Assembly (NCBI GenBank): GCA_016208105.1
Contig: JACQYS010000009.1
Location: forward strand, 124,001 to 188,000
Direction of reading: 5' to 3'
Source: Desulfovibrio sp.
Lineage (GTDB): Bacteria > Desulfobacterota > Desulfovibrionia > Desulfovibrionales > Desulfovibrionaceae
Length of the DNA: 64,000 nucleotides
This document shows, one piece after another, positions 33,856 to 42,540 of the stretch. The notes below the pieces were generated by a model. It was not told the origin of the DNA and ran no database searches. It saw only the letters and a list, made by a program, of their open reading frames with translations. A program made the position numbers and the translations under genes. Numbering within the stretch: position 1 is the stretch's first letter; the number at the start of each line of letters is the position of its first letter.

Positions 33856-35145
33856 TCAGGCGGTGCCTTCGAGCGAGTCGATCAGTTCCTGCGTCTGCTC
33901 CCCTGCCTGCATATAGAGCTTGGCTCCCAGACTCAGCGGGACTCCGACGCCATTGAGCAGCGACCGGGCCCCGTTCCAGTCGTTGCGCCAGATGGCGTCC
34001 AGCAGCATGACGAAACGGGACATGGGTTCCCTGGCGTCGCGCAGCAAGGCGCTTTTGATGGTGGGCAAAAGTGGCATGTCCTCCACCACTTCCTTCATTT
34101 TGAGCCCCATCAGGGCGTCCACTTTGCTCAGAAGACCAAGCAGGGAGAGAGTCTCGCGTTCCAAGCACATGCCATTGCAGTTGTCTGCCAAGAGCCCGAG
34201 AAACAAGGCTCCGTGCATGGTCCGGTAGGAGAGTTCGCTCCCCTTACCGCTGGTGTCGAGATCGGAGAGCGCTGCGGTCATGGCCCATTTTTTTAATGAA
34301 TTCACGCCTACCAGCGAAGCGGCCCGTTCCAGGGAATCGACCCTGTTTCCCCGTGAAAACGCGGCGGAGTTCACGAAATGCAAAAGCCTGACGCTCAGCG
34401 CCTGGTCCGTTGAAATGATGCCCACGATGCGGGAGAAATCGGCATTTTCGTCTGAGAGCACCCGGAGAAGGTTGAGCCTGGCCGCTTTATGGGAACTGAG
34501 CCTTCTTCCGACAATCTCTTGGGGGTACGAGAAAAAAAAGCCTTGAAAGTAATCGAAGCCTAGGAATTTGCACCCTTCAAACTCTTCCCAGGTTTCGATC
34601 CGGGATGCCACTAGCTTCCCCTCCCACCCGGGAAACGCCTTGCGGACTTTGGCCACGCCTTTCCCATCCAACCCCGAAACCGGCACCTTGATGTAATCCA
34701 TGAGTGGCACCAGTTCTTCCAGGCCCGAGCTTTTCGGGCCGTAGTTATCCAGCAGAAAACTATACCCCTTGTCCTTGATTTCCTTGCAGGCGCTCAAAAA
34801 TTTCCCGGTGGGCTTCGCATCGCTTGGGATTTCGAGGATAGCTCGGCCGGCTGGAAGGGCCATCACGTTTCCGCTCAAGATGTTTCCGCTGCCAACGTTG
34901 ACAGTCACTCTCCCGGCAGGACCGAGCCGTTTCGTGGCCAAGGCGAAACCATCCGCGATTATCTGATTGGTTGCGTCATTGAAATTGCTGATCACAGCGA
35001 CATCGTCGTCGCTGCATTTGCGAAAGAGAAGCTCATGCGCAAAAACGTCCATTTTTTTTGAAAAAATAGGCTGGGAAGCAATCACAAAGTCTCGGGCCAA
35101 GGCTCCTTCTCCAAACGTCTGATCGATGCACGCACTTTTGGTCAT
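33856..35145 (-). CDS. EAL-HDOD (YuxH-like) protein with degenerate EAL domain, 429 aa
   Basis: Residues about 20-215 form an EAL-like domain whose usual E-A-L motif reads HELLFR, and the catalytic loop carries LDNYGPKSSGLEEL instead of DDFGTG. It probably does not cleave c-di-GMP. Residues about 220-400 are an HDOD domain (LLRVLSDENADFSRIVGIISTDQALSVRLLHFVNSA), the non-catalytic HD relative. This two-domain plan is the YuxH/CdgJ type, known in motility control. It probably acts as a c-di-GMP-linked signalling scaffold. Confidence 0.9.
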   Translation of the reverse strand: MTKSACIDQTFGEGALARDFVIASQPIFSKKMDVFAHELLFRKCSDDDVAVISNFNDATNQIIADGFALATKRLGPAGRVTVNVGSGNILSGNVMALPAGRAILEIPSDAKPTGKFLSACKEIKDKGYSFLLDNYGPKSSGLEELVPLMDYIKVPVSGLDGKGVAKVRKAFPGWEGKLVASRIETWEEFEGCKFLGFDYFQGFFFSYPQEIVGRRLSSHKAARLNLLRVLSDENADFSRIVGIISTDQALSVRLLHFVNSAAFSRGNRVDSLERAASLVGVNSLKKWAMTAALSDLDTSGKGSELSYRTMHGALFLGLLADNCNGMCLERETLSLLGLLSKVDALMGLKMKEVVEDMPLLPTIKSALLRDAREPMSRFVMLLDAIWRNDWNGARSLLNGVGVPLSLGAKLYMQAGEQTQELIDSLEGTA

Positions 35146-35482
35146 ACCACTGCCCTCTGAATCAAATACGGATGAGTCATGCGCAATTCCCCTGTATTTC
35201 CCTATCGCACTCTTAGCCGCAATATCTCTACAATGACTCGCGTGCGGTCAAGAAAAAACCAACTCAGCCTTTCCGGAACGATTGGGCGCCGCACTGAGAA
35301 GCCGACGCCCGGATTCCCAACTGGCATGCGTCCCCAGCCGGTGGATCCCGGTAGGCAGTCGTGCGACTGGACGCATTTTTTCTGGATACCCTCCATCCGC
35401 GTCGCCCCCGTGTTCCTGGGGTTGCCTCGGTCGGCACGCTACGTTAGTTTTTGGGCTCCCAACAACAAGGAGACCTTCTCAC
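35146..35482. other. divergent upstream region, no supported gene
   Basis: Between the EAL-HDOD gene (-) and the 167-aa hypothetical (+). I see no convincing gene, terminator or promoter boxes; in-frame openings read through from upstream but lack start signals. Confidence 0.5.
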
Positions 35483-35986
35483 ATGGATCCTCGCCAGGCG
35501 GTTTTCCGCCTTCATATTCACAAAGTCCTCTATCAGCGTACGCTCGATTCCCAAGACGGACGCCAGGAAGCCATTCGGGAATTGCTCGGAGCCGTTCGGC
35601 CGGATCTCTCCCCGGACGCGGCGGCATGCGTGGCGGAGACAGTGCCGCCGCTTCTGCCGGAGCTGCACAGGAAATGGATCACCATGTTCGTGGACAAGCT
35701 CTTTGAAACCGCCGAACAGCAACAGGTGGAAATACTCTGCGACGGGACAGAGGAAAATAACGCTGCCCTGGCCCTGGCGTATGTTATGTTTCTGGAGTCC
35801 GAACGGATGGAAAAGGTGATCGCGCAGGATCTGGAAAGCCTGGAGTCGCTTGGCGGTCAAGGCATGGCCGAAATCGCGGCCTCGCTGTGCGCCCGGCTTT
35901 CAAGGGTCGAGGAATCCATCCTGGAGGCCAGACAGGCAAAAGCCAAAGAGTACCAGGAACGGATGGGCTCCCAAAAGACCCATTGA
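35483..35986 (+). CDS. conserved hypothetical protein, 167 aa
   Basis: The ATG at 35483 follows AACAAGGAGACC; longer in-frame openings are rejected for want of a ribosome-binding site. The sequence has no membrane span or signal peptide. It is helical, opening MDPRQAVFRLHIHKVLYQRTL, with a central RKWITMFVDKLFETAEQQQVEILCDG and an Arg/Glu-rich coiled-coil tail (LSRVEESILEARQAKAKEYQERMG). Family not recognised. A strong intrinsic terminator ends the unit, so it is transcribed alone. Confidence 0.7.
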   Translation: MDPRQAVFRLHIHKVLYQRTLDSQDGRQEAIRELLGAVRPDLSPDAAACVAETVPPLLPELHRKWITMFVDKLFETAEQQQVEILCDGTEENNAALALAYVMFLESERMEKVIAQDLESLESLGGQGMAEIAASLCARLSRVEESILEARQAKAKEYQERMGSQKTH

Positions 35987-36039
35987 CCGGGCGGCTCTTG
36001 ACCCAAGGTTCTTGCTGAGCTATTTTAAAAACCGGTCAA

Positions 36040-36075
36040 GCCCGGGGCCGAAAGGCTCCGGGCCACCCTTTTTTT
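36040..36075 (+). terminator. intrinsic terminator of the 167-aa hypothetical
   Basis: GCCCGG (36040-36045) and GCC (36047-36049) pair with GGC (36054-36056) and CCGGGC (36058-36063), followed by ACCC and seven T. Confidence 0.88.
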
Positions 36076-36115
36076 ATTTTCGCGTCCCCACGTGGGACTA
36101 GCCGAGGAATCGACC

Positions 36116-36601
36116 ATGCAACAGATACCTATCTCCATCGAAGGCTTCAGACGTCTGGAAAAAGAACTCCATGACCTCAAGAATGAACGTCCTGCCGTCA
36201 TACAGGCCATTGCCGAAGCCCGCGAAGAGGGCGACCTGAAAGAGAACGCCGGGTACGACGCCGCCCGCGACCGCCAGGGCATGCTTGAAGCCCGCATCCG
36301 CTATGTGGAGTCCCGCCTGGCCACCAGCCGGGTCATCGACCTGGCCACTCTCGAAGGCGACAAGGTCATATTCGGGGCCACAGTCGAGATAGAGGATGTG
36401 AACACCGGCGAGGTCAAAACATGGACCCTGCTCGGTCCGGACGAATCCGACCCCGCCAAGGGCAGCATCTCCATCCTCTCCCCTGTGGGCCAGGCTTTGA
36501 TCGGCAAGGAAGCGGGCGACGAGATCACTGTGGAAGCCCCGCGCGGCAGAATCCAATACGAGATTGTTTCCATCTGCTTCAACGGCCCTCAGCCCTGGTA
36601 G
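36116..36601 (+). CDS. greA: transcription elongation factor GreA
   Basis: 161 aa from the ATG at 36116 preceded by GAGGAAT. The coiled-coil finger has the acidic tip EAREEGDLKENAGYDAARDRQG, the loop that reaches into RNA polymerase to stimulate transcript cleavage. The C-terminal globular domain contains TWTLLGPDESDPAKGSISILSPVGQALIGKEAGDE. Terminators lie on both sides, so it is monocistronic. Confidence 0.95.
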   Translation: MQQIPISIEGFRRLEKELHDLKNERPAVIQAIAEAREEGDLKENAGYDAARDRQGMLEARIRYVESRLATSRVIDLATLEGDKVIFGATVEIEDVNTGEVKTWTLLGPDESDPAKGSISILSPVGQALIGKEAGDEITVEAPRGRIQYEIVSICFNGPQPW

Positions 36602-36623
36602 GCACTTCCCAGCTCACAACAAG

Positions 36624-36650
36624 GCCCCGGCAATTCCGGGGCTTTTTTTT
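36624..36650 (+). terminator. intrinsic terminator of greA
   Basis: GCCCCGG (36624-36630) pairs with CCGGGGC (36636-36642), loop CAATT, followed by eight T. Confidence 0.95.
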
Positions 36651-36854
36651 GCCCGGCCAATACACGTTCTGGCAAGCCAGAGTACAAGAGCCTGCCTCTG
36701 ATCATGACCACCCCAAAGCGCTGCCTGAAATAAACGGAAGCCATTGTCACCCACTTGCCACATTCACCCCCTTCCTATACGGGTTTTCGGTTTGCCCGCA
36801 CCACCGGGCCTAAAGTGGACGGATTGGCACCATACAATCTCTGAGGAGGCTTTC

Positions 36855-37643
36855 ATGAAACGTATCTGGATTCTCGCTCTGGCACTTCTTTTGTGCGGCT
36901 TCACCGGTATGGCCCAGGCCGGCGACGGCTCCTGGGACAAGGTCAAGAAGGAAGGCAAGCTGGTCATCGGCCTCGACGACTCCTTCCCTCCCATGGGTTT
37001 CAAGAAGGATGACGGAAAACTCGTCGGCTTCGACATCGACGCCGCCGAGGAGTTGGGCAAACGCCTGGGCATCCAGATCGTCTGGCAGCCCACCGCATGG
37101 GACGGCGTGATCCTGTCGCTCGATTCCAAGAAGTTCGACTGCATCTGGAACGGCATGACCATCACCAAGGAACGCGCCGAGAAGGTGCTCTTCACCAACC
37201 CCTACATCATGGACGGCCAGATCGCCGTGGTGAAGGCCGACAGCAAGCTCAAGGGCTTTGATGAACTCGGCGGGAAGGTCGTGGGTGTGCAGAAGGGTTC
37301 TCCCGCGCTGGAAGCCGCCAAGAAGCTCCCCAAAGCCGCTTCCGAGGTGAAGGAGTACGACGTCAACCCCAAGGCCTTCCTGGACCTCGATTCCGGCCGC
37401 CTGGCCGCCGTGGTCATCGACAACGTTTCCGGCCGCTACTTCGTGGCCACCACCCCCGGCAAGTATAAGGTCCTGCCCGGCTTCATCACCAAGGAGCCCT
37501 TCGGTATCGCCTTCCGCAAGGGCGAGGCGGACTTGAAGGACATGGTCCAGAAGACCATCGACCAGATGGTTGCCGACGGCACCATGGGCAAGATCAGCAA
37601 GAAGTGGTTCGGGGAAGACATCACCAACCCAAAGAAGTGGTAA
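36855..37643 (+). CDS. polar amino-acid ABC transporter substrate-binding protein, 262 aa
   Basis: The ATG follows GAGGAGGCTTTC. Signal peptide MKRIWILALALLLCGFTGMAQA. Family 3 solute-binding features: GKLVIGLDDSFPPMGFKKDDGKLVGFDIDAAEELGKRLGI, IWNGMTITKERAEKVLFTNPY, and KKWFGEDIT at the end. It delivers an amino acid, probably polar, to the permease and ATPase encoded just downstream. A perfect hairpin lies between it and the permease. Confidence 0.93.
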   Translation: MKRIWILALALLLCGFTGMAQAGDGSWDKVKKEGKLVIGLDDSFPPMGFKKDDGKLVGFDIDAAEELGKRLGIQIVWQPTAWDGVILSLDSKKFDCIWNGMTITKERAEKVLFTNPYIMDGQIAVVKADSKLKGFDELGGKVVGVQKGSPALEAAKKLPKAASEVKEYDVNPKAFLDLDSGRLAAVVIDNVSGRYFVATTPGKYKVLPGFITKEPFGIAFRKGEADLKDMVQKTIDQMVADGTMGKISKKWFGEDITNPKKW

Positions 37644-37669
37644 GAGTAAAGAATCGAGTATAAGAGAAA

Positions 37670-37705
37670 GCGGGGGGAAACTTTTTGAAAAAAGTTTCCC
37701 CCCGC
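37670..37705 (+). repeat. 17-pair hairpin GCGGGGGGAAACTTTTT... (terminator-like)
   Basis: 37670-37686 (GCGGGGGGAAACTTTTT) pairs perfectly with 37689-37705 around a two-base loop. No T-run follows, though the stem contains A and T tracts on both arms. It may be a bidirectional attenuator between the binding-protein gene and the permease. Hairpins of this look are common between genes in Desulfovibrio-type genomes (from memory). Confidence 0.6.
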
Positions 37706-37739
37706 ACCCCCTTCAAAAACTTTCAATGAGCTTCGCGTC

Positions 37740-38915
37740 GTGAGCGTCAATACCGTGGACCGCATTCCCGCAACTGCTTCCGCTCTTTTTACTCGTCGCA
37801 AAAACGACACGGCGATATCCGCTCACCCATCCGGGACGCGGGACGCGGCCCTATTGCGGGGTCCAGGGGGATCATCCCCCTGGCGGGTGCAGGGCGGAGC
37901 CCTGCCAAGGCGCCGAGCGACGCCCCGTCTCATCCTCACCGTGCTCCTTCTTCTCATGGCTTCTCTGGCCCACGCCACTGACTCCGAGACGCTCATGCGC
38001 CAGGGCCGCGACGCCATGGCCGAGGGACGCCTGGAAGAAGCCGAGGCCGCCTTTCTCCAGGTTCCGGCTCCGACATCCGAAGCCGACGACGAAGGCCTCT
38101 ACGCCAATGCCCGCATGCAGGTGGCCCGCCTGCGCATAGCCAGCAAGGACTACGACGGAGCCATCCAGGCCGCCCGCGACGTGCTGGCCCACTACACCGA
38201 ACACGCCGAAGCCAAGAACACCATCGCCTCCATCGAACGCGAACGCTTGCCCGCCTGGAAGCGTTTCTTCGAAGACTGCTGGCGGTTCTTGCCGTCGCTC
38301 CTTTCGGGCGCCGGCATGACCCTTCTCCTGGTGTTCTGCACAATTCTCATTTCGCCCATCGGCGGACTCATCATCGCCCTTGGGCGCATAAGCTCCATCA
38401 GGATGCTGCGCATCCCGTGCTGGTTCATCATCTGGCTTTTCAGGGGAACCCCGCTTCTTTTGCAGCTGTTCTTCATTTACTATGGTCTGCCATCGCTCGG
38501 GATAACCCTGAAGCCTCTGTCGGCGGCGCTTATCGGCCTTGGGGTGAACTACTCGGCCTATCTCGCAGAAATCATCCGCGCTGGCATCGAATCCATCTCG
38601 CACGGCCAGATGGAAGCGGCCAAAGCCCTGGGAATGACTTACGGCCAGGCCATGCGCCGGGTCATCGTGCCCCAGACCTACAAGAGGCTCATCCCCCCAA
38701 TCGCCAATGAATTCACCGCGCTCATAAAAGACACCGCCCTGGTGTCCACCATCGCCATGGTTGAGCTCATGCGAGCGGCGGACCAGATGTTCAACACGTA
38801 TTTCAACGTCACGGCCATCATTCTGGCCGGCGTGATCTACCTCTTCTTCACCACCGTGTTCACTTTCGTGTTCGAGCGCGTCGAGGCAAAGGTGGGAGTC
38901 TATGAACAGCGCTGA
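37740..38915 (+). CDS. polar amino-acid ABC permease with N-terminal TPR-like periplasmic domain
   Basis: Membrane permease of the His/Glu/Gln/Arg/opine family. Spans include LPSLLSGAGMTLLLVFCTILIS and IPCWFIIWLFRGTPLLLQLFFI; the coupling motif is GIESISHGQMEAAKALGMTYGQAMR. Before the first permease span there is a ~95-residue helical segment (LMRQGRDAMAEGRLEEAEAAFL, then ARDVLAHYTEHAEA) of TPR type, preceded by a signal sequence (LILTVLLLLMASLAHA). The start is uncertain: residues about 38-59 are encoded by a dispersed intergenic repeat. GTG 37740 is the longest; GTG 37887 (inside the repeat), GTG 37941 and ATG 37956 are alternatives. Confidence 0.75.
   Translation: MSVNTVDRIPATASALFTRRKNDTAISAHPSGTRDAALLRGPGGSSPWRVQGGALPRRRATPRLILTVLLLLMASLAHATDSETLMRQGRDAMAEGRLEEAEAAFLQVPAPTSEADDEGLYANARMQVARLRIASKDYDGAIQAARDVLAHYTEHAEAKNTIASIERERLPAWKRFFEDCWRFLPSLLSGAGMTLLLVFCTILISPIGGLIIALGRISSIRMLRIPCWFIIWLFRGTPLLLQLFFIYYGLPSLGITLKPLSAALIGLGVNYSAYLAEIIRAGIESISHGQMEAAKALGMTYGQAMRRVIVPQTYKRLIPPIANEFTALIKDTALVSTIAMVELMRAADQMFNTYFNVTAIILAGVIYLFFTTVFTFVFERVEAKVGVYEQR
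37856..37906 (+). repeat. dispersed intergenic palindromic repeat, copy 1
   Basis: GCGGGGTCCAGGGGGATCAT... containing CCAGGGGGA/TCCCCCTGG and GCAGGGC/GCCCTGC hairpins. Close matches occur at 40449-40498 and 57836-57886, all in the same orientation. This copy lies inside the reading frame of the permease. Confidence 0.85.
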
Positions 38916-39681
38916 CCCAAACGCCCTTATCGAGTGCATAAGCCTGCGCAAACGCTTCGGCGAGCACGACGCCCTGGACGATGTTTCCATCACCGTTTCG
39001 CGCGGCGAGAAGGTGGTTATCATCGGACCGTCCGGGTCCGGGAAATCCACCCTGCTTCGGGCAATGAACTTTCTGGAAACCGTGGACTCTGGCGAGATCC
39101 GCTTCGAGGGAAAAAGCGCGGGCTACCGGCACGTCGGCGGCAAGCTCGTACTGGACAAGCAGGCCAATCTCTGCGCCCTGCGCACCCAGATAGGCATGGT
39201 TTTCCAGCAGTTCAACCTCTTCCCGCACATGACCGTGGCCGGAAACGTCATGGAAGGGCCGGTCACGGTTTTAGGCCAGAACAAGTCTGAAGCCAGGGAT
39301 CTGGCCATGGAAGTGCTCGGCAAGGTGGGCATGGCCGACAAGGCGGACCGGTTCCCGGCCACCCTGTCCGGCGGGCAGAAGCAGCGTGTGGCCATCGCCC
39401 GGGCCCTGGCCATGCGCCCCAAGCTCATGCTTTTCGACGAGCCCACCTCGGCGCTGGATCCGGAACTGGTCGGCGAAGTGTTCGAAGCCATCAAGAATCT
39501 GGCCCATGAAGGCATGACCATGGTCATCGTGACCCACAACATGGGCTTCGCCCGCGAAGTGGCGGATACCGTGGCCTTCATGGAGGCCGGGCGCATCCTG
39601 CTGGCGGACCCGCCGGCCAAGTTCTTCGGCCACGACTGCGAACTGCCAAGGATTCGGGCCTTCATCGACAAGATCATGTAG
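38902..39681 (+). CDS. polar amino-acid ABC transporter ATPase, 259 aa
   Basis: Start overlaps the permease by 14 bases. Walker A GPSGSGKST, Q-loop GMVFQQFNLFPHMTVAGNV (signature of the GlnQ/HisP class), ABC signature LSGGQKQRVAIARALAM, Walker B LMLFDEPTSALDPE, and H-loop VIVTHNMGFAREV. It provides ATP hydrolysis for the preceding binding protein and permease. Confidence 0.95.
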   Translation: MNSADPNALIECISLRKRFGEHDALDDVSITVSRGEKVVIIGPSGSGKSTLLRAMNFLETVDSGEIRFEGKSAGYRHVGGKLVLDKQANLCALRTQIGMVFQQFNLFPHMTVAGNVMEGPVTVLGQNKSEARDLAMEVLGKVGMADKADRFPATLSGGQKQRVAIARALAMRPKLMLFDEPTSALDPELVGEVFEAIKNLAHEGMTMVIVTHNMGFAREVADTVAFMEAGRILLADPPAKFFGHDCELPRIRAFIDKIM

Positions 39682-39864
39682 CCAGGCCTTCGTCTACCGA
39701 CAGCTTGGCCGACTCATTTTCCCTTCTTCCCTTGAAAATGCCTTCGCCGCGTGACACGTGGCATCCCAGACAAGAGACCTCCGCGTTCCTGAAACCTGGC
39801 CTTGAACAGTGAATCGAAATGCCTTACTGACGCGCCATCTTTCTTGCCTACCAGGAGCACACGC

Positions 39865-40353
39865 ATGGCCGATTCCGAACGCTACCACCGCATGTACCCC
39901 GTGAGCTGGGACCAGCTTCACCGCGACTGCAAGGCCCTTTCCTGGCGCCTCATGTCCCTTGGTCCCTGGAAAGGCATTTACGCCATCACCAAGGGAGGGC
40001 TCATCCCGGCGGCCATCGTTGCCCGCGAATTGGACGTGCGCATCATCGACACCATCTGCGTGGCCAGCTACGACTGGCAGAGCCAGGGAGACAAGGTGGA
40101 CGTTCTCAAGGGCGTAACAGGCGACGGAGAGGGATGGCTTCTGATCGACGATCTGGTGGATACGGGCAGGACGGCCAAGGCCGTTCGCGAGATGCTGCCC
40201 AAGGCCCACTTCGCCACGGTGTACGCCAAACCCGAGGGAAGGCCCTTGGTGGACACCTTCATCACAGAGGTCAGCCAGGACACGTGGATACTGTTCCCCT
40301 GGGACTCCGAGCCCCAGTTCATCCAGCCCATCGCCAAGGCTACTAAGGCGTAA
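39865..40353 (+). CDS. gpt: xanthine-guanine phosphoribosyltransferase
   Basis: 162 aa from the ATG at 39865, with AGGAGCACACGC upstream. Transfers the phosphoribosyl group of PRPP to guanine or xanthine (hypoxanthine weakly), a purine salvage step. PRPP motif [17 protein letters not shown], early [17 protein letters not shown], and late [10 protein letters not shown], a usual Gpt feature. Downstream lies a cluster of repeats and no gene until uraA (-). Confidence 0.93.
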   Translation: MADSERYHRMYPVSWDQLHRDCKALSWRLMSLGPWKGIYAITKGGLIPAAIVARELDVRIIDTICVASYDWQSQGDKVDVLKGVTGDGEGWLLIDDLVDTGRTAKAVREMLPKAHFATVYAKPEGRPLVDTFITEVSQDTWILFPWDSEPQFIQPIAKATKA

Positions 40354-40366
40354 AAGCCTCCGGCGG

Positions 40367-40389
40367 CCAAAGGGGCAGTGCCCCTTTGG
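40367..40389 (+). terminator. hairpin after gpt (10 pairs)
   Basis: CCAAAGGGGC (40367-40376) pairs with GCCCCTTTGG (40380-40389), loop AGT, 14 bases after the gpt stop. No T-run, so it may be a repeat-derived stem rather than a classical terminator. Confidence 0.55.
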
Positions 40390-40400
40390 AATCCCATTTA

Positions 40401-40442
40401 GCGAAGGGCCTTTCGCCGGTTTACCGGCGAAAGGCCCTTCGC
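40401..40442 (+). repeat. 19-pair perfect hairpin between gpt and uraA
   Basis: GCGAAGGGCCTTTCGCCGG (40401-40419) pairs with its exact complement at 40424-40442, loop TTTA. It stands next to repeat copy 2 and could block transcription from either side. Confidence 0.7.
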
Positions 40443-40448
40443 GCTAAT

Positions 40449-40498
40449 GCGGGTCCAGGGGGATCATCCCCCTGGCGGGTGCAGGGCAGAGCCCTGCC
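40449..40498 (+). repeat. dispersed intergenic palindromic repeat, copy 2
   Basis: Nearly identical to 37856-37906. It is followed by GCCGGGG/CCCCGGC (40497-40522), a further hairpin. It lies between the ends of gpt (+) and uraA (-). Confidence 0.85.
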
Positions 40499-40541
40499 GG
40501 GGTCCGGGTCGAAGCCCCGGCAGAAACTCATCTTTTCGTCG

Positions 40542-41789
40542 TCAACTCTCGGCCCTGTCGCGTGGCAGCAGGGCATTGAGCAGCACACCGGCCACGCCTG
40601 CCAGGCCGATGCCTTCAAGGTGCACACCCCAGAACGAAAAGCTCATCTTGCCCATGCCCAGCACCACGATAAGGGCCACGATAACCATGTTGCGGGGCTT
40701 CATCAGGTCCTGGCCGTCCTGCACCAGGGAATTAAGCCCCACCACCATGATGGCCCCGAACAGAAGCAGCATGATGCCGCCCATGACCGGAGCCGGGATG
40801 GTGTGCAAGAGCGCCCCCAGCTTGCCGATGAAGGCCAGGCCCACGGCGGTGATGGCGGCCCAGGTCATGAGCGCCGGGTTGTAGATCTTGATGAGCGACA
40901 CGGCGCCCGTGACCTCGGCGTAGGTGGTCAGCGGAGGCCCGCCCAGGAAACCGGCCAGGGTGGTGGCCACGCCGTCTCCCATGAGGGAGCGGTGCACGCC
41001 CGGATTGTCGATGTAGTTCTTGCCGGTGACCGACCCGATGGCCAGGATGGAGCCGATGTGCTCGATGATGGGCGCGATGGCCACGGGCATGATGATGAGG
41101 ATGGCCTCGGCGCTGAACGTCGGGGCTACGAAGTCCGGCAGCTTGAACCAGGGGGCCTTGGCCACAGGGGCGAAGTCCACGATGCCAAGAGCCAGGCTGG
41201 TGGCGTACCCGGCCGCGATGCCGCAGATGATGGGGATGAGCTTCAAAAGCCCCTTGCCCTTGATGGCCACCAGCACGGTGACGGCGAGCGAGACCATGGA
41301 GATCAGCATGGCCTGGTTCTCGGGGTAGAGCACCACGGCCCCGTCCCCGGTCTTGCCCATGGCCATGTACACGCCCACCGGGGCCAGGATAAGACCGATG
41401 ACCATGATCACCGGGCCGGTGACTATGTGGGGCAGAAAGCGCAGCAGAAAGGCGGTGCCCTTGGCTTTGATGATGAGCGCGAAGAGCACGTACATCACGC
41501 CCACGGAGGCCAGGCCGCCCAGTGTGGCCGCCATGCCGTAGCGCTGCATGCAGAGCATGATGGGGGCTATGAAGGAAAACGAAGAGCCCAGGAAGATGGG
41601 AATCTGGAACTTGGTGAGCACCTGGTAGATGAGCGTGCCTATGCCCGCGCAAAAGAGCGCCACATTGGGGTCAAGCCCGGTCAGAAGCGGCACCAGCACC
41701 AGCGCGCCGAAGGCCACGAAGAGCATCTGGGCGCCCACGGGAAAATCGCGCACCCTGAGTTGGTAGTCCGTGGGAAGAGCCTGCGCCAT
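40542..41789 (-). CDS. uraA: uracil permease (UraA, NCS2 family)
   Basis: 415 aa, ATG with AAGGAG upstream. Many membrane spans. Family marks: QMLFVAFGALVLVPLLTGLDP near the N-terminus, KFQIPIFLGSSFSFIAPI in the first repeat, PVAIAPIIEHIGSILAIGSVTG (the conserved Glu-His-containing substrate helix), and GGPPLTTYAEVTGAV. It imports uracil with protons and is 11 bases downstream of upp, forming an upp-uraA salvage operon. Confidence 0.95.
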   Translation of the reverse strand: MAQALPTDYQLRVRDFPVGAQMLFVAFGALVLVPLLTGLDPNVALFCAGIGTLIYQVLTKFQIPIFLGSSFSFIAPIMLCMQRYGMAATLGGLASVGVMYVLFALIIKAKGTAFLLRFLPHIVTGPVIMVIGLILAPVGVYMAMGKTGDGAVVLYPENQAMLISMVSLAVTVLVAIKGKGLLKLIPIICGIAAGYATSLALGIVDFAPVAKAPWFKLPDFVAPTFSAEAILIIMPVAIAPIIEHIGSILAIGSVTGKNYIDNPGVHRSLMGDGVATTLAGFLGGPPLTTYAEVTGAVSLIKIYNPALMTWAAITAVGLAFIGKLGALLHTIPAPVMGGIMLLLFGAIMVVGLNSLVQDGQDLMKPRNMVIVALIVVLGMGKMSFSFWGVHLEGIGLAGVAGVLLNALLPRDRAES

Positions 41790-41800
41790 TGAAAACTCCT

Positions 41801-42427
41801 TTATTTCGTTCCGAAGATTTTATCGCCCGCGTCGCCAAGGCCGGGCAGGATGTACCCCACGTCGTTCAAGCGCTCGTCGATGGAGGCCACGTAGATCTGC
41901 ACGTCAGGGTGGGCCGCCTCCAGCTTGGCCAGGCCCTCGGGCGCGGCCACCAGGAAGAGTCCCTTGATCTTCTTGCACCCGGCCTCCTTCAAGAGGTCGA
42001 TGGTGGCGATGAGTGTGCCGCCCGTAGCCAGCATGGGGTCTAGAATGATGGCTGTGCGCTTGTGAATCTCCTTGGCCAGCTTCACGAAGTAGCGAACAGG
42101 GGCCAGGGTTTCCTCGTTGCGGTACATGCCCACAACGCTCACCTTGGCGCCGGGGATCATGTCCAGAACGCCGTCCATCATGCCAAGTCCCGCGCGCAGG
42201 ATGGGCACCACGGTGACCTTCTTTCCCTTTATCTGTTCCACTTCGACGTCGCCGGCCCAGCCCTTGATGGTTTTCTTTTCGGTCTTCAAGTCCTTGGTGG
42301 CTTCATAGGTGAGCAGCATGGACACTTCGTTGGCCAGGTCGCGGAAGTTCTTGGTGCTCACACCGTCCTCGCGCAAAATGCCCAGCTTGTGCCTTACCAG
42401 CGGATGATCGACCACGGTTACCGGCAT
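41801..42427 (-). CDS. upp: uracil phosphoribosyltransferase
   Basis: 208 aa; ATG preceded by AAGGAGCGGATC. Makes UMP from uracil and PRPP. PRPP motif [19 protein letters not shown]-terminal [25 protein letters not shown] (the family start), and [32 protein letters not shown]. It is the first gene of the upp-uraA operon. Confidence 0.97.
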   Translation of the reverse strand: MPVTVVDHPLVRHKLGILREDGVSTKNFRDLANEVSMLLTYEATKDLKTEKKTIKGWAGDVEVEQIKGKKVTVVPILRAGLGMMDGVLDMIPGAKVSVVGMYRNEETLAPVRYFVKLAKEIHKRTAIILDPMLATGGTLIATIDLLKEAGCKKIKGLFLVAAPEGLAKLEAAHPDVQIYVASIDERLNDVGYILPGLGDAGDKIFGTK

Positions 42428-42512
42428 GATCCGCTCCTTGGTTCATAATGTTTCAGTTTCGGCAAAACCTTCGGTTTGTTGCAGATGGGACCGGCAGGGG
42501 TCAAGGCCGGAG

Positions 42513-42540
42513 TTGACAAGTTTCAAAAAAGGACTACATA
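42513..42540 (+). promoter_or_regulatory. candidate promoter of the DEAD-box helicase with long leader
   Basis: TTGACA at 42513-42518 and TACATA at 42535-42540 with a 16-base spacer. It implies a 5' leader of about 180 bases before the TTG start at 42729, which would be unusual length for a housekeeping gene. The rest of 42428-42728 holds no gene I can support. Confidence 0.5.
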
